Positions 1-9,785 are shown, counted from the stretch's first letter. The stretch is DNA of 18,526 bases from Chrysochromulina tobinii (GCA_001275005.1 JWZX01001187.1:1-18526); one strand, 5' to 3'. Numbers and translations are program-made. Notes: generated by a model not told the origin, from the sequence alone.

Positions 1-816
1 GACTCGGGCTGGTGCTACGTCGAGGCCGCCATCAGCGCCGCCATCAAGCCCGGCTTCCTGCGCCTCGACCTCGCCAAGCGTACGGAGCGGGCGATGGCGT
101 GCGGGTACGGCCCCGGGGAGCCGTGGGAATCCGACAATATGCTCGCGCGCGTGTGCGCGCGGCGTCGGCCGCCGCCGCCGCCGCCGGAAACGGTCCGGCG
201 CCTGCTGCAGACGGAGATCAAGCGCTTCACCAACTTGTCCGACGTGAGCAAGGTCACGGACCTGTACGCGACCTTCTTCGGCAAGGTTATCAACGTCGGC
301 GAGCTCAAGTTCCAAGGGCTCGAGTGGGGCGTCGCTGACGTCGTCGAGCTGTGCGAGGTGCTGCCTCGCTTTGCGGCCTTGAGGACGCTCGACCTCTCCC
401 AGAACAAGATCGGTCCGGAGGGCGCATTGGCACTCGGCGAGGCGCTCAAGGTCAACGCGGTCTTGACCAAGCTGGTGTTGGATCGCAATGACATCGGCGT
501 TGACGGTGCCAAGGCGATTGCGGAAGTGCTGAAGGTCAACGCGGTCTTGACCACCCTGGACCTGTACAACAACAACATCGGTCCAGAGGGAGCCATCGCG
601 ATCGCGGAGGCGCTGAAGGTAAACGCGGTGGTGACCAAGCTGTTCCTCAATGGCAACAACATCGAAGACGATGGTGCCAAGGCGATCGCGGAGGCGCTGA
701 AGGTCAACGTGGTCTTGACCATTCTCTCCCTTAGAAACAATAATTTGGGAGATGCAGGGAAAACAGCGGTGCAAGATGCTGCAAAGGGCCGGAGTGGATT
801 ACAGTTGTATCTTTAG
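1..816 (+). CDS. RNI-type leucine-rich-repeat protein, C-terminal part (5' end outside window)
   Basis: The frame is open from base 1 to the TAG at 814-816, giving 271 visible residues, so the start lies upstream of the window. Residues 3-8 read GWCYVE. This resembles the GWCxxE-type motif of TIR-like and related domains in algal multidomain proteins; that link is inference from a short motif. A proline run (nt 168-186) leads to a helical linker. Five LRR units of 28 residues then begin at nt 379, 463, 547, 631 and 715, with the ribonuclease-inhibitor pattern LxxLxLxxNxIGxxGAxAxAEALKVN. The last unit degenerates into the C-terminus. Such LRRs bind proteins, and the family includes the NLRC3/RanGAP-like group. 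No signal peptide or membrane segment is visible in this part. The partner and the N-terminal domain cannot be read from the window. Confidence 0.8.
   Translation, partial: DSGWCYVEAAISAAIKPGFLRLDLAKRTERAMACGYGPGEPWESDNMLARVCARRRPPPPPPETVRRLLQTEIKRFTNLSDVSKVTDLYATFFGKVINVGELKFQGLEWGVADVVELCEVLPRFAALRTLDLSQNKIGPEGALALGEALKVNAVLTKLVLDRNDIGVDGAKAIAEVLKVNAVLTTLDLYNNNIGPEGAIAIAEALKVNAVVTKLFLNGNNIEDDGAKAIAEALKVNVVLTILSLRNNNLGDAGKTAVQDAAKGRSGLQLYL
379..780 (+). repeat. 84-bp tandem repeat encoding the RNI-type LRRs
   Basis: About 4.7 units of 84 bp (28 codons). The block aaggtcaacgcggtcttgac recurs almost unchanged once per unit. Near-identity at the DNA level suggests recent duplication or homogenisation. 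Confidence 0.85.
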
Positions 817-1321
817 ATTGTGTGAGCACTGTGAACATGTGTGGACCGCTGGAGTGGGTTCTGTGAAGATTTTTCCTAATTTAGAAGCTTCCGGATTAGG
901 CGTTGAGCGCATCGAACCATACATGAGTGCGCTCTCAAAAACCGTACTCCCGTCCTTCTCCTTCGGTCCTTGTCTACCGCGTAGGCGTACCGGCCCGACT
1001 CCCGCGGCGTCCGCTTAAAGCGCTTTCAGCGACGCTGCCCCTAGCTCTCCGAAGACCGAACTCGGTCCAACTCGTGCCCGCACCCCCACGCGGATGACGA
1101 TCGTTCCGTCTTCCGATCGGATCGACGATCGTGATCGCTTTTCGGAGTGTTCGGGTTTCGTCCCCCGCCTTTCCCCGCTTTTCGATTCAGGCGTTTCGTT
1201 TTCGGTTTTGCCGGCGCGCGAAAAGGTGCGAATCGTCGTGTCGACATCATGTTATTAATATATATGATCGGATTGTCGTGACCGACTTAGCTCTTCGGCC
1301 CGAGGCGCTCGTGGTCGCTCG
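817..1321. other. Intergenic region, no supported gene
   Basis: This is the spacer between the 3' end of the LRR gene and the 3' end of the convergent coiled-coil gene. It holds a run of cgatcg-like words (about 1097-1136) and one AT-rich patch (about 1250-1266). Short ORFs on both strands here show no recognisable motif. No hairpin terminator or RNA gene was recognised. Confidence 0.5.
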
Positions 1322-4300
1322 CTACTGGGCGCCATTCAAGGCGCGGCTGTCGACAATCTGGAAGTGCATGTCTGGAGCCGTGCGGGGAGGCCCGAGTCTG
1401 GACCACTCGGGCGTGCCTGCCGGCGGTCTAGGCTCGTATGAGACGGGTCGTATGCCGGTGGGACTACCCACCGGACTGCTGCCTGGAGCGTTGGGAAGCA
1501 CGTGACTGTAGCCGGCGCCGGCGCCGGCGCTCCCAATGGTGCCCATGAGGCTGCCGCGAGCGGAGACCGAGCCTCGGGTGTGGCACCCACGAATGCTCGC
1601 AGGCACCATCGCGAGTCCACTGCCCGTGCTCATCTCGGCGCCCCGCACCGCGCCGGCGCGCGCGCCGCCGATGGCGGTGGCGGCGCGGATCGGCAGCTTT
1701 CGAAAGGTGCCGGGTGCGTTCGGGTCGTTAGAGTGACCCCAACGGTGCTGGTTGGCCGGCTGGCTGGCGTACGGCTGGGCCGTCGCGCGCGAAATCGAGA
1801 GGAGCCGAGGTGACGCGGGAGCATCCGAGTGCATGAGCGTCCCGTGGGGGGTTACGTGTTCCGGCAACTGAGGCGTCCCCGCCGCCGGGCTCACCTGGAC
1901 TGGAGCGAGCGGTGGTGGCGCGCCATCATCGTAAAAGAGGGAAGGCCGCGGCGAGAAGCTAGTCTGATCGAAACGGTGGTGGCGGTGGGCGGAGGCAGAG
2001 GAGGTGCGCTCGGCGGGGTAGATGGATCCTACCGCCGCAGCGCCATGGGACTTCGAAGGGGGTATGAAGCGGACAACGACGTCGAGGAGATCTCCCCGCG
2101 GAGCTACGAGCCCACTCGCCCGCTTCCAAGCCAGCGCTTCGTGTGGGTTGGGCGTCTGCTGCGACGTGCGCAGCCCGCACAGCGAGTAGGTCAGGTGCTG
2201 TCGCAGCTGGCCGAGCGCTTCGATGGTCAGCTGCACCAGGCGGGCGCGTTCGGCCTTCTGAGCGCCCTGGAACCTGTCGAGCTCGAAGCCCGCCTCGTCG
2301 AGCGCCTGTGTGGCGTGCTGAAGCTGGCTCTCAAGCCACTGCCCATGCGACTCGGTCTCCTGTAGCCGGCGCACGAGCTCGGCGATCTGGGAGGAGAGAG
2401 TTCGTATCATCTCGGACTTGCCGAGCTTCTCATCGAGATACGACCTCGCGCGCTCGATCTCGCCGCGCAGCTGGCTCGTCTCTTGCTCGAGTGCGCGCGC
2501 GTGCTTCGCGTGCGCGGCACGCTCCGAGTCCGCCGCCTCGAGCTTCGCCGCGAGCTCCGCTGCCTCATTCTGCAAGTGCTGCAACAGCCTTTGCCCCCTC
2601 CCGCCCTCGCGCTCTTTTTCCTTGAGCGCCTCGGCGATCTTGCGGTTGAGCAGCGGGATGTACACGTTGATCGAGACGGGGGCCGCCTTGGGGTTGTATC
2701 CAGCCGCGACCAGATCAGCATCGGTCACCGACTGGGCCAGCACGGCGCGCGCACTATCGACCTCATCACGAAGAGCGCGCTCGCTCGCCCGCATCACATC
2801 GCACGTCTTTCGCATCGCGTCAACGGCCGCCTCAAGCTCTTGCACTCGCTCCGCCGCCTCAAGCTCTTGCACTCGCTCCGCCGCCTCAGGCTCTTGCACT
2901 CGCTCCGTCTTTCCCATCGCGGCCACATCTCGTTGGCGCAGCCGCGCATTTGCCTCGGCTTGCACTCGCTCCGCCTCTGCTTTCGCCGCTGCGAGCAACG
3001 CATTCTTCACTTCGAGCTCAACACGTTGTCGCGAGTGCTCGGTAGCCTCCGCGAGCTGCCTCGCGAGATCATCGATCTTCGATCTCGCGTCCACGAGATG
3101 CTCCTGCGCCTGGCGCGCCGCCGCCTTCGCGGTGCTGAGCTCCTGTCGCATCTTGTTGGCCCCCGTCCCTACACGTCGATGTCGAGCAGCCTCGTGAGTG
3201 GCCATCAGGGAGGCCATCAGCGAGGCCATCATATGCAATCACAGGCCATCAGAAAGGCCATCAGGGAGGCCATCACACGCAATCACAGGCCATCAGGGAG
3301 GCCATCAGCGAGGCCCTCAGCGGACCTTGGAGATCCTCGAGCTCGCCCCGGAGCTGCGTGATCTCCATTTGGAGAGGTACGAGCTCCTTCTCGAGCCGCG
3401 CCTCGGCCTTGCGCGCACGCTCATACAGGTCATCTCGCTCCTTGACCAAATATTGGTTCGCCTCTCGCACGCGCGCCGCCACCACCTCGGCCATCGACTC
3501 GGCCATTTTGGCCTTTTGCTTCTCCGCAGCGGCCTCTGCGTCCTGGAGCTGCCGGCTGAGTGTGCTCACCTGCTTGCGCAGCTCGTCGTGCGCGCCCTTG
3601 GCCTCCCGTCCAAGCTCCTCGTATCTGGAGATGAGCTCACCCACCTGCTGCGCCATCGGCTGCTGCTCGTACCTCGTCCTCTCGAGCTTCTCGAGGGCAG
3701 CTCCGACGACCTTGCCCGCCATCCCGAGCTCGGTCCGCGCGCTGGTCAGGTTGCGGTCCGCCTCCCTGCCGTGCTCATCGGACTTCTTGAGCGCCTCGCG
3801 AAGCGCAGCTAGCATCGCCTCCGACCGCTCGAGCTTCGAGCCCGTCTGCAGCAGCTGCTCACGGAGCTTCTCGTTCTCCTCCTGCATCTCCTGCAGCGGC
3901 CCGCTGCTCCCGAGCTCGCCCTTGATGCTCCGGAGCTTTGCCTCAACCTGCGCCTGCATCTCGACGGCCTTGTTGTTCATCGCGACAGTGGCTGCCTTGC
4001 GCGTCTGGTCGATCTTCATGTTGTACGATAGCACGGTCGCCTGGAGCTGTACCCTCGCCGACTTGGCGTCCGCCGACGACAGCTCCACCGCAGCCTCCCT
4101 GGCACCGAGTTGAACCTCCTGCACGGCGGTCTGCAGCGAGACTCCGCTCCGCTCAAGCACCTTGACGACAATCTTGTCGAGCGCCTCCGCAAACTTTGCG
4201 AGGTTGCTGTTGTACGAATGTTGCGCCTGGGCGTCGTTGGCAGTTGTGTGGTCAGTGCTGTGGCCTGATGCACGCGAGGCCTTTCCGTCGAGCAGCGTCA

Positions 4301-4412
4301 TGGACGTCTTGCCCGTCTGGAATGGGAGTGGACGAGATGAACAGCGCTTTCCTACTTGTATGGACCGACCAAACTCCTGCCGCGAAGTTGAACTATGAAT
4401 GTGAAGAGTCAT
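1322..4412 (-). CDS. Long coiled-coil protein in two ORF segments (4412-3273 and 3238-1322)
   Basis: Two minus-strand ORFs of coiled-coil composition lie head to tail in different frames. The first starts at ATG 4412 (alternative ATG 4301) and is rich in A/E/K/L/Q/R heptads with SMC- or myosin-tail-like texture. It ends in a TGA at 3273-3275. The second continues the same texture, interrupted by a patch around GYNPKAAP that breaks the coil. It finishes in a long S/P/A/G-rich, probably disordered tail. Between the segments lies a 44-bp tandem repeat. Removing exactly two units (88 nt) restores a single frame of about 1000 codons. This could be a spliced intron (3191-3278) or a frame-breaking expansion. 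No enzyme motif is seen. A structural or scaffold role is inferred from the coiled coil only, and no homologue is recognised. The gene is divergent from the membrane-TPR gene at 4604. Confidence 0.65.
2826..2906 (-). repeat. 27-bp tandem repeat, three units, in coiled-coil gene
   Basis: Three units at 2826-2852, 2853-2879 and 2880-2906 differ by one base. On the minus strand they encode ERVQELEAA twice and ERVQEPEAA once. The third changes Leu to Pro, which should break the helix locally. A partial relic (tgcactcgctccgcc) occurs again near 2960. Confidence 0.9.
3191..3278 (-). other. Putative 88-nt intron made of two 44-bp repeat units
   Basis: On the minus strand, TTGC|GTGTGA at 3278 and CACGAG|GCTGCT ending at 3191 give a GT-AG, phase-0 pair that joins the two coiled-coil ORFs in frame. 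The length equals two repeat units. The donor is weak and there is no pyrimidine tract, so a repeat-expansion frameshift is equally possible. Confidence 0.4.
3200..3320. repeat. 44-bp higher-order tandem repeat, about 2.7 copies
   Basis: Copies start at 3200, 3244 and 3288. Each contains two 12-bp subunits (ggccatcagNga) and a 20-base third part beginning ggccatca and ending gcaatcaca in copies 1 and 2. Copy 3 diverges after about 32 bases into unique sequence. On the minus strand the subunits encode ASLM. Because 44 is not a multiple of three, each copy changes the reading frame. Confidence 0.9.
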
Positions 4413-4603
4413 CGGAGACCGAGTCAAGTCAAGTCAAGTCAAGTCAAGTCAAATCCACGCACAACACTCCCGTGAAGTACCCATTCCTGTGGGGTTTCGT
4501 ACGTGGGAATGGTCAAGACGACGCCACGGAACGTACAGTGTTGCCTCTTCCCATTTTTGGACACCGCGCGGTGCGATTCCAAGTACCAAGACCGAAGGCT
4601 CCT
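4413..4603. promoter_or_regulatory. Presumed bidirectional promoter region with a pentanucleotide repeat
   Basis: This 191-bp gap separates the ATG of the minus-strand coiled-coil gene (4412) from the ATG of the plus-strand membrane-TPR gene (4604). It must hold both 5' leaders unless the coiled-coil gene starts at 4301. No TATA box was recognised. Confidence 0.4.
4423..4452. repeat. (GTCAA)6 microsatellite
   Basis: Six perfect gtcaa units lie immediately upstream of the ATG at 4412 of the minus-strand gene, within the presumed bidirectional promoter. Confidence 0.95.
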
Positions 4604-6803
4604 ATGCGTAGAGCCCTCTTGTGGGCGCCGCTCTCGGCGGCCGTCGCTGCATTGCTTGGTCACAGTCCCGTGACGCTCGTCTCCGAGGGCCTAGAATTTC
4701 TGCACCACGCAAACTCCTCAGCATCGCATCAGCAGCAGGAACTTCGATCAGGCGGTGATGAAAATGCCCGTGATACCCACCACGAACAGGAGCTCATCAC
4801 CAAGCTATCCCAACTGCAGTCAGAGTTGCTCGAGACGCAAGCAAAGCTACAACTCATGCGCGAGGACGCAGTGGCGCGGGAGACGGCGGTGGGCGTGACG
4901 CTCCATGACGTGGCGACGGCCTACGTTCCCCCGGGGCACCTAGTGACTGCAGAAAGCACCAACTTCGACTCGGTCACGGGCTGCTTATCACACGACGTCT
5001 TCAACGACATCAGCAATGCGATGAACCCAGTGAGGATCCATGCCGCCAATCGGCAAGGCACCTCGATCAACTACACCATCACGAGGTTGTCCATACTGAT
5101 GATCCTTCTTCTACTCTCGGGGATTTTGCTGATGGCGCCGCTGCTGACCACTAATACTATCATAGGAGTGAGCACACAAGCGCTCGAAACCCGCGCTGCG
5201 CATTCCCTGAGCCATGGCGTTTGCAACGTGGTGTGCCCCGAACCGTGCGAGTGACCATCGCCACGTCCCATCCCCCCTTGCCGTGTCCTCTGTCGGTGTT
5301 CAGATGCTCGCCTACGTGCAGCTCTTTTACTTCATCTTCGCATGCTCTGACGCATGGACGTGGGATGTGAACGAGCCGGAGACGTTCACAATGTGCGTGC
5401 TGCCTATGTCGCTCGCGATCGTCGGTGCGACGATCCTTGGCGTCATGCTCGTCTTCTTCATGAAGCGCGTGGCATGCCTCTCCGTCGTTGTGCTCGGGAA
5501 AGCGGGCGGCATATTCATTATGTTCCTCGTCCGCGACATTGTGCTCACGACTGATGACGACCTCGTCAACCACCGGAACATGTGGCTCCTCTTTTGGCTC
5601 GGCACCGCCGCCTTCGGGATCCTGTGCAGCCTGGTGGCGCTCTGCTTTAAGGAGTTGGTATACGTGACGGCGACCGTCGGCGTGGGCAGCTACGTATTCG
5701 CGTCGTCGATTGCCGGCATCATACTTGCCTGCGGAGGAACGCCGATACACTTCGGATGGTACATTCTCATTTATTGTGCCGCGGGCATCGCGGGCATCGT
5801 CGCGTACCTGAGTGTGCAGCCCGAGCATCCAGATACGCTGGCCTCGATGCACAACCTGGGCAACGCGCTGGGCATGGTGGGCCGGTACGATGACGCGGTA
5901 AAGATGCTTCGCACGACACTCGAGTTGAATCAACGCGTGCTGGGGAAGGAGGATCGACAAACGCTGAGCTCGATGAACGGCCTGGCCATCGCGCTGAGCA
6001 AAGTGGGTCAGCACGTTGAGGCCGTAAAGATGCTTCGCACGACGCTCGAGGCGAGGCGACGCGTGCTGGGGGAGGAGCATCAAGATACGCTGGACTCGAT
6101 GAACGCCCTGGCCAACGCGCTTAACAGCGCGGGTCAGCACGCTGAGGCGGCGGAGATGCATCGCAGGGCGCTCGAGGCGATGCGGCGCGTGCTGGGGGAG
6201 GAGCATCCACGTACGCTGAGCTCGATGAACAACCTGGCCAACGCGCTGAGCAGCGCGGGTCAGCACGCTGAGGCGGTAAAGATGCTTCGCACGACGCTCG
6301 AGTTGAAGCAACGCTTGCGGGGGAAGGAGCATCCAGATACGCTGACGTCGATGAACGGCCTGGCCTGCGCGCTGAACAGCGCGGGTCAGCACGATGAGGC
6401 GGTAAAGATGCATCGCACGACGCTCGAGTTGAAGCAACGCGTGCTGGGGAAGGAGGATCCAGATACGCTGAGCTCGATGAACAACCTGGCAACCGCGCTG
6501 TACCGCGCGGGTCAGCACGCTGAGGCGGTAAAGATGCTTCGCACGACGATCGAGTTGAAGCAACGCGTACTGAGAGAGGAGCATCCAGATACGCTGACGT
6601 CGATGGACGACCTGGCCTGCGCGCTGGAAAGCGCGGGTCAGTACGCTGAGGCGGAGGAGATGCATCGCACGACGCTCGAGGCGAGGCGACGCGTGCTGGG
6701 GGAGGAGCATCCAGATACGCGGGACTCGATGCGCAGCCTGGCCATGTCGAAGATGTATCGCAAGATAATGGAGGTGTCACAAGCTCGTACGATAGATCGA
6801 TAG
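4604..6803 (+). CDS. Multi-pass membrane protein with C-terminal kinesin-light-chain-type TPRs (exons 4604-5167 and 5304-6803)
   Basis: Two frames join through a phase-0 GT-AG intron to give 687 residues. The ATG at 4604 was chosen because it opens a signal-like N-terminus (RRALLWAPLSAAVAALL). A short coiled coil follows (about residues 65-90). Hydrophobic segments lie near residues 162-181, 189-203, 218-240, 245-264, 282-303, 307-331 and 337-358. Their Gly-rich texture and the segment YVTATVGVGSYVF recall TMEM198/DUF4203 proteins, a tentative match. From residue 362, seven and a half TPR units of 42 residues follow, with the pattern HPDTLxSMNxLAxALxxxGQHxEAVKMLRTTLExxxRVLGEE, typical of kinesin light chain/TPR_12. 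TPRs bind peptides, so a membrane-anchored scaffold or sensor is inferred. The tail after the repeats is short and charged. Confidence 0.75.
5168..5303 (+). other. 136-nt GT-AG intron, phase 0
   Basis: Donor ATAGGA|GTGAGC and acceptor tcctctgtcggtgttcag|ATG, the latter with a pyrimidine-rich stretch. Both sites are phase 0. Removal joins a hydrophobic segment ending TNTIIG to the next one starting MLAYVQLF. Both exons are otherwise closed by stops in their own frames, which supports the junction. Confidence 0.8.
5823..6745 (+). repeat. 126-bp tandem repeat encoding TPRs
   Basis: Seven full units and one partial unit of 126 bp (42 codons). Blocks such as gcgggtcagcacgctgaggc and gtaaagatgcttcgcacgac recur with few changes. 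DNA similarity is high enough to support unequal exchange inside the gene. Confidence 0.9.
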
Positions 6804-7379
6804 TTACCGCGGCGCAGGAGCCCGATGCCCGTCCGTACTTGCGACCTGTGTACGAATGTAAACGCTCTCGGTTATAAAGACGCCTACACCCATGCCACCC
6901 CCCTCCGCACTAAGAGACGTCCAGGCATGCGCCTTCCAAGAGGCTCTCCCTAACCCTGCGAGAGGCCCAGCCATCCTACAGCCACCCCTACAGCCATCCC
7001 TACAACACCCAGAGCCCCGACGGCCACCCCCTACGCCCTAGGCCGCTCAGCGTGAACTGCCCCACCCTTTCCCATCTCCGAGAGCACACCGCCTGCGGAC
7101 GCGTGGCGCGCGCCGCCCGCAAGGGTCGGCACTCCTATTCACACCCAGAGCCCAGGGTCGTCTCCTGCCTCACAGCCCGGACAGCAGAACGCCGTCCGGT
7201 GGCACGAGCTGTACCTAAGCTGTACCCCGAGAACTTGAGCTGTACCCCGGTAACATGCGGCCGTTCCCCACGTAAAGTACGACGTGGTGCGCAGACAACT
7301 CGTCTGTAATCGTGCCGAGCGCTGCGCCTGTGGTGTTCCCAGTTGTCATTGGTAACCACATAAAAGTCGCGCCCGAGTT
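6804..7379. other. Intergenic region, no supported gene
   Basis: Spacer between the 3' ends of the TPR gene and the nuclease-like gene. It holds a TATAAAGA word at about 6873, a C-rich stretch with repeated 'ccatccctacag'-like words (about 6970-7010), and three agctgtacc words between about 7206 and 7245. No ORF with a recognisable motif, tRNA fold or obvious terminator was seen. Confidence 0.5.
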
Positions 7380-9323
7380 CTAGCTGCTGTTTGGCGCGGG
7401 ACGTTGACCAGTGCGCAACTTGTACGACAAGTTTATGACACCTGGCATGTCAAAGAACTTGTCCAAGCTCTCTGTGAATCCACATTTCGTCCAAACGATT
7501 GCGCCCTGTCCAAACCGTTTCACATACTTTTGAGCTTGCAGCTTGATGTCGCTCTGCGAGTCGAAGGACACATCGGGAATGCAGAGCGAGTTCTTCACAT
7601 CGATCCAACGAATGACTTTGCCATGAATCACAAGTGGTGGATCAAACAGGAAGTCTGGAGTTGCCCTGAAGCCTTCTGGTTGCTCCTCGCACTCGGAAAC
7701 GACACGATCCTTTTCCGTGGTGTAATCCAAACTCGCCTTGAGACCAGAGTCCTGTGCACAGGCGACAGCAGAGAAACCATGAGTGTGGCATACTCGATGG
7801 GGGGTGCATTTGGGATGTGTTCAATGCCGGTGTTGCACCTGTAGCAGTCGCTCTACACCGGCTTCGCCTTCGTTGCCTCGACGATCCATATTCCCTTTGC
7901 CCACGGGATCAGCTGATAACCTTTTGGATTTGGCCTTGTAGCCGGAGATATAGTCCTTGTGCGCAATAGAGATTGCAGCATCGGCAATGCGAGCCTCAAT
8001 GCGGGCCTCCGACGAGTCTCTTTCGACAGACGAAGATGCGTCAAGATCTCGGGAGCTTACCACCAAGCGATCCACAGCTGCTTTGAATTCTTTTGTCTTT
8101 CCGAGATACTGGCCGAGGTAGGTTGTCGTGCAATTCACTTCCGTTGCTAGCTTAGTTAGCGCCCACGCAGTTGTTGGCGTACCAGACGCGAGCCTGGCAC
8201 CAGATACGCAGCAGAGCTGTTCATATGTGACGATGCGACTGAGCAACTCTTGCTTCCTGGCAAGCTTCTCCCTCTCATCGCCCGCGTGCAGCTTTTCCTT
8301 ATTGTTCCATGCTGTGCCTTTCTGAGCCTCGCGCACGAGGGCCTCGAGGAAAAAGGCGGTGATGTCCTTGTCCACCTCGAGTTCGTGGGAGAGCTCACGG
8401 TGAAGGTCAGGAAGCCACTCTTTGATGTTCCATTCTTTGAAATGCGAATGCACGGAAATCTGATCCTTCTTGATGGACTCCTTGAGCAATTCCTCGACTC
8501 GCTCCGAAATCGTCGGCTTTGTTGAGAGATGGCGTTCGAGGTGCATCTCAGCAATGCGCCGCATCGACGGCAGCGCTGGCTCTGCCGGGGTGCGTTCGAA
8601 CTCGACGGGTGTCGCCGCCGCCGCCGCAGCAGCAGGCTGTGCCGCCGCGCGGTGCGCGATGCAATCCTCCACGTTCGTGAGCTCTCTGGTCCCGGCGCTT
8701 CGGGCCTTCGCATTCGCAGCAGCGTCTTCTGCTAGCTGCGCAGCAAACGCCAGCGGTGCTTCGTCAGCCATCGCCTCATCGAAATGCCCAGTGGGCCGTT
8801 GCACCTCCTCTTCATGCAACGAGGTGGGAATGGTGACCGGGACCGTCGTCTTCTCCTTCTCCTTTCTGTGGAAGTTGGGCTCTTGGCGAGGACCGTTCAA
8901 TCTCATGGTGGTGTGCGTGACGGTGTGCGACCTGCTCTTGGCGAGAATGACGTGATCCCAACCGACGCACCAGCGTTGAAAGACCCACGGCTGCCTGCCA
9001 GGATTACGATTCTCTTCGAAGAGCATTAAGATTTGCGGCGTGGCGGGTCTATTCACCACGCGGAATGATGGGTCAAAGGTGAGATACTTGCGGTTGGGAG
9101 ATGGGTTGAGCTTTTCCGGCTGCTTGAGCGATATACGCTCGTATGAGTAGAAGATGTATTTGTCCAGATCTTGATATGGGCGCTCTACTCCGCGATCGTC
9201 AAGAAACATCGAGTCTTTATGGTTGACGTTCAGGAGCGAGGCGAGCTGGTCGAGGCGGAGCAGGTGGAACTTATCGGCGTCCTTTGCGGCCGGGAAGAAT
9301 GCAAATTCGAATAGTTTTGGCAT
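7380..9323 (-). CDS. TPD/CDIN1-family PD-(D/E)xK nuclease-like protein (exons 9323-7839 and 7751-7380)
   Basis: Joining the two minus-strand exons gives 618 residues from ATG 9323. The C-terminal third matches the TPD family (CDAN1-interacting nuclease 1, formerly C15orf41). It has TPDFLF at 526-531, then HGKVIRWIDVKN with Asp546-x-Lys548, then QAQKYVKRFGQGAIVW (567-582). Asp528, Asp546 and Lys548 fit a PD-(D/E)xK metal-dependent nuclease core. Upstream, about residues 240-430 are helical, with the segment WALTKLATEVNC resembling the helical region before the family's nuclease core. An Ala-rich linker lies around residues 190-240. The first 150 residues (MPKLFEFAFFPAAKDADKFH onward) are not recognised. 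The protein is more than twice the length of human CDIN1, about 281 residues. CDIN1 binds codanin-1 in animals; whether that applies here is unknown. The gene is divergent from the CHAT-NLR at 9786. Confidence 0.75.
7752..7838 (-). other. 87-nt GT-AG intron, phase 0
   Basis: On the minus strand, CTACAG|GTGCAAC at 7838 and CTGTGCACAG|GACTCT ending at 7752. Both sites are phase 0 and the length is a multiple of three. The intron contains the in-frame TGA at 7821-7823 that otherwise ends the upstream ORF. Splicing yields GVERLLQ|DSGLKASLDY leading into the TPD motif, the arrangement expected for the family. Confidence 0.85.
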
Positions 9324-9785
9324 GGTATCTGTTGCAAAAACGCAGCGGCACCATCTTGCGTTAAAGAGGGAGGCGGAGATGGGAGGCTCGGGTACGATTT
9401 GCGCGCGTTGGCGCAGGGTGCGAGCCTCGGGTGCGACGCGCGCGCATCAGAAGCCAGTAGGGTGCATGGGCTGATCTGGAGGTACGCACAGGAGGCTATG
9501 GCTGCCGGGCGAGGTGCAAGGCCGGTCGTCATCGATGGGGCTCACCTTGTCTTGTGTCGGCACGCCTCGTCCGGGAAGCCTTGTCGCAAGCCTTGTCGTC
9601 TAATCCGAGCGCCTTGACGAACCGAGAAGAAGAGCGAGCACCTTGTAGAAGAGCGAGCACCCTGCACGACAGAGGTAAAGCCGTGCGTTAGAGAAAGTTA
9701 CCGTAGTTCATCGTGTTCATTCACAGCGCGTTCACAGGCTCAGGGGAAACGCACAAGTCGCTAAGATGCCGAAACCGTCCCTAAG
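9324..9785. promoter_or_regulatory. Shared divergent upstream region of nuclease-like and CHAT-NLR genes
   Basis: This 462-bp region lies between two divergent start codons. It contains two copies of agaagagcgagcacc (9628-9642 and 9647-9661) and two of aagccttgtcg (about 9578-9600). No TATA box was recognised. Bidirectional promoter activity is inferred from position only. Confidence 0.45.

Noticed and set aside
15-740. 241-codon minus-strand ORF opposite the first LRR gene
   Set aside because: It mirrors the 84-bp LRR units. The sense frame carries canonical LRR residues.
1131-1505. Plus-strand ORF with no ATG start overlapping the coiled-coil 3' end
   Set aside because: It has no recognisable motif and overlaps the disordered tail of the minus-strand gene.
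3200-3320. CRISPR-like spaced repeats
   Set aside because: The units are contiguous tandem copies with no unique spacers, and the setting is a eukaryotic-type coding region with introns nearby.
1322-4412. Assignment of the coiled-coil gene to SMC, myosin or golgin families
   Set aside because: There is only generic heptad texture and no head domain, hinge or ATPase motif, so no family name is supported.
5160-6710. 516-codon minus-strand ORF opposite the TPR repeats
   Set aside because: Its repeat pattern is the mirror of the 126-bp TPR units. The sense frame has clear TPR motifs and spliced membrane segments, and the antisense peptide has none.
6873-6880. TATAAAGA as the promoter of a gene in 6804-7379
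   Set aside because: No supported coding sequence follows it on the plus strand; the short downstream ORFs lack motifs.
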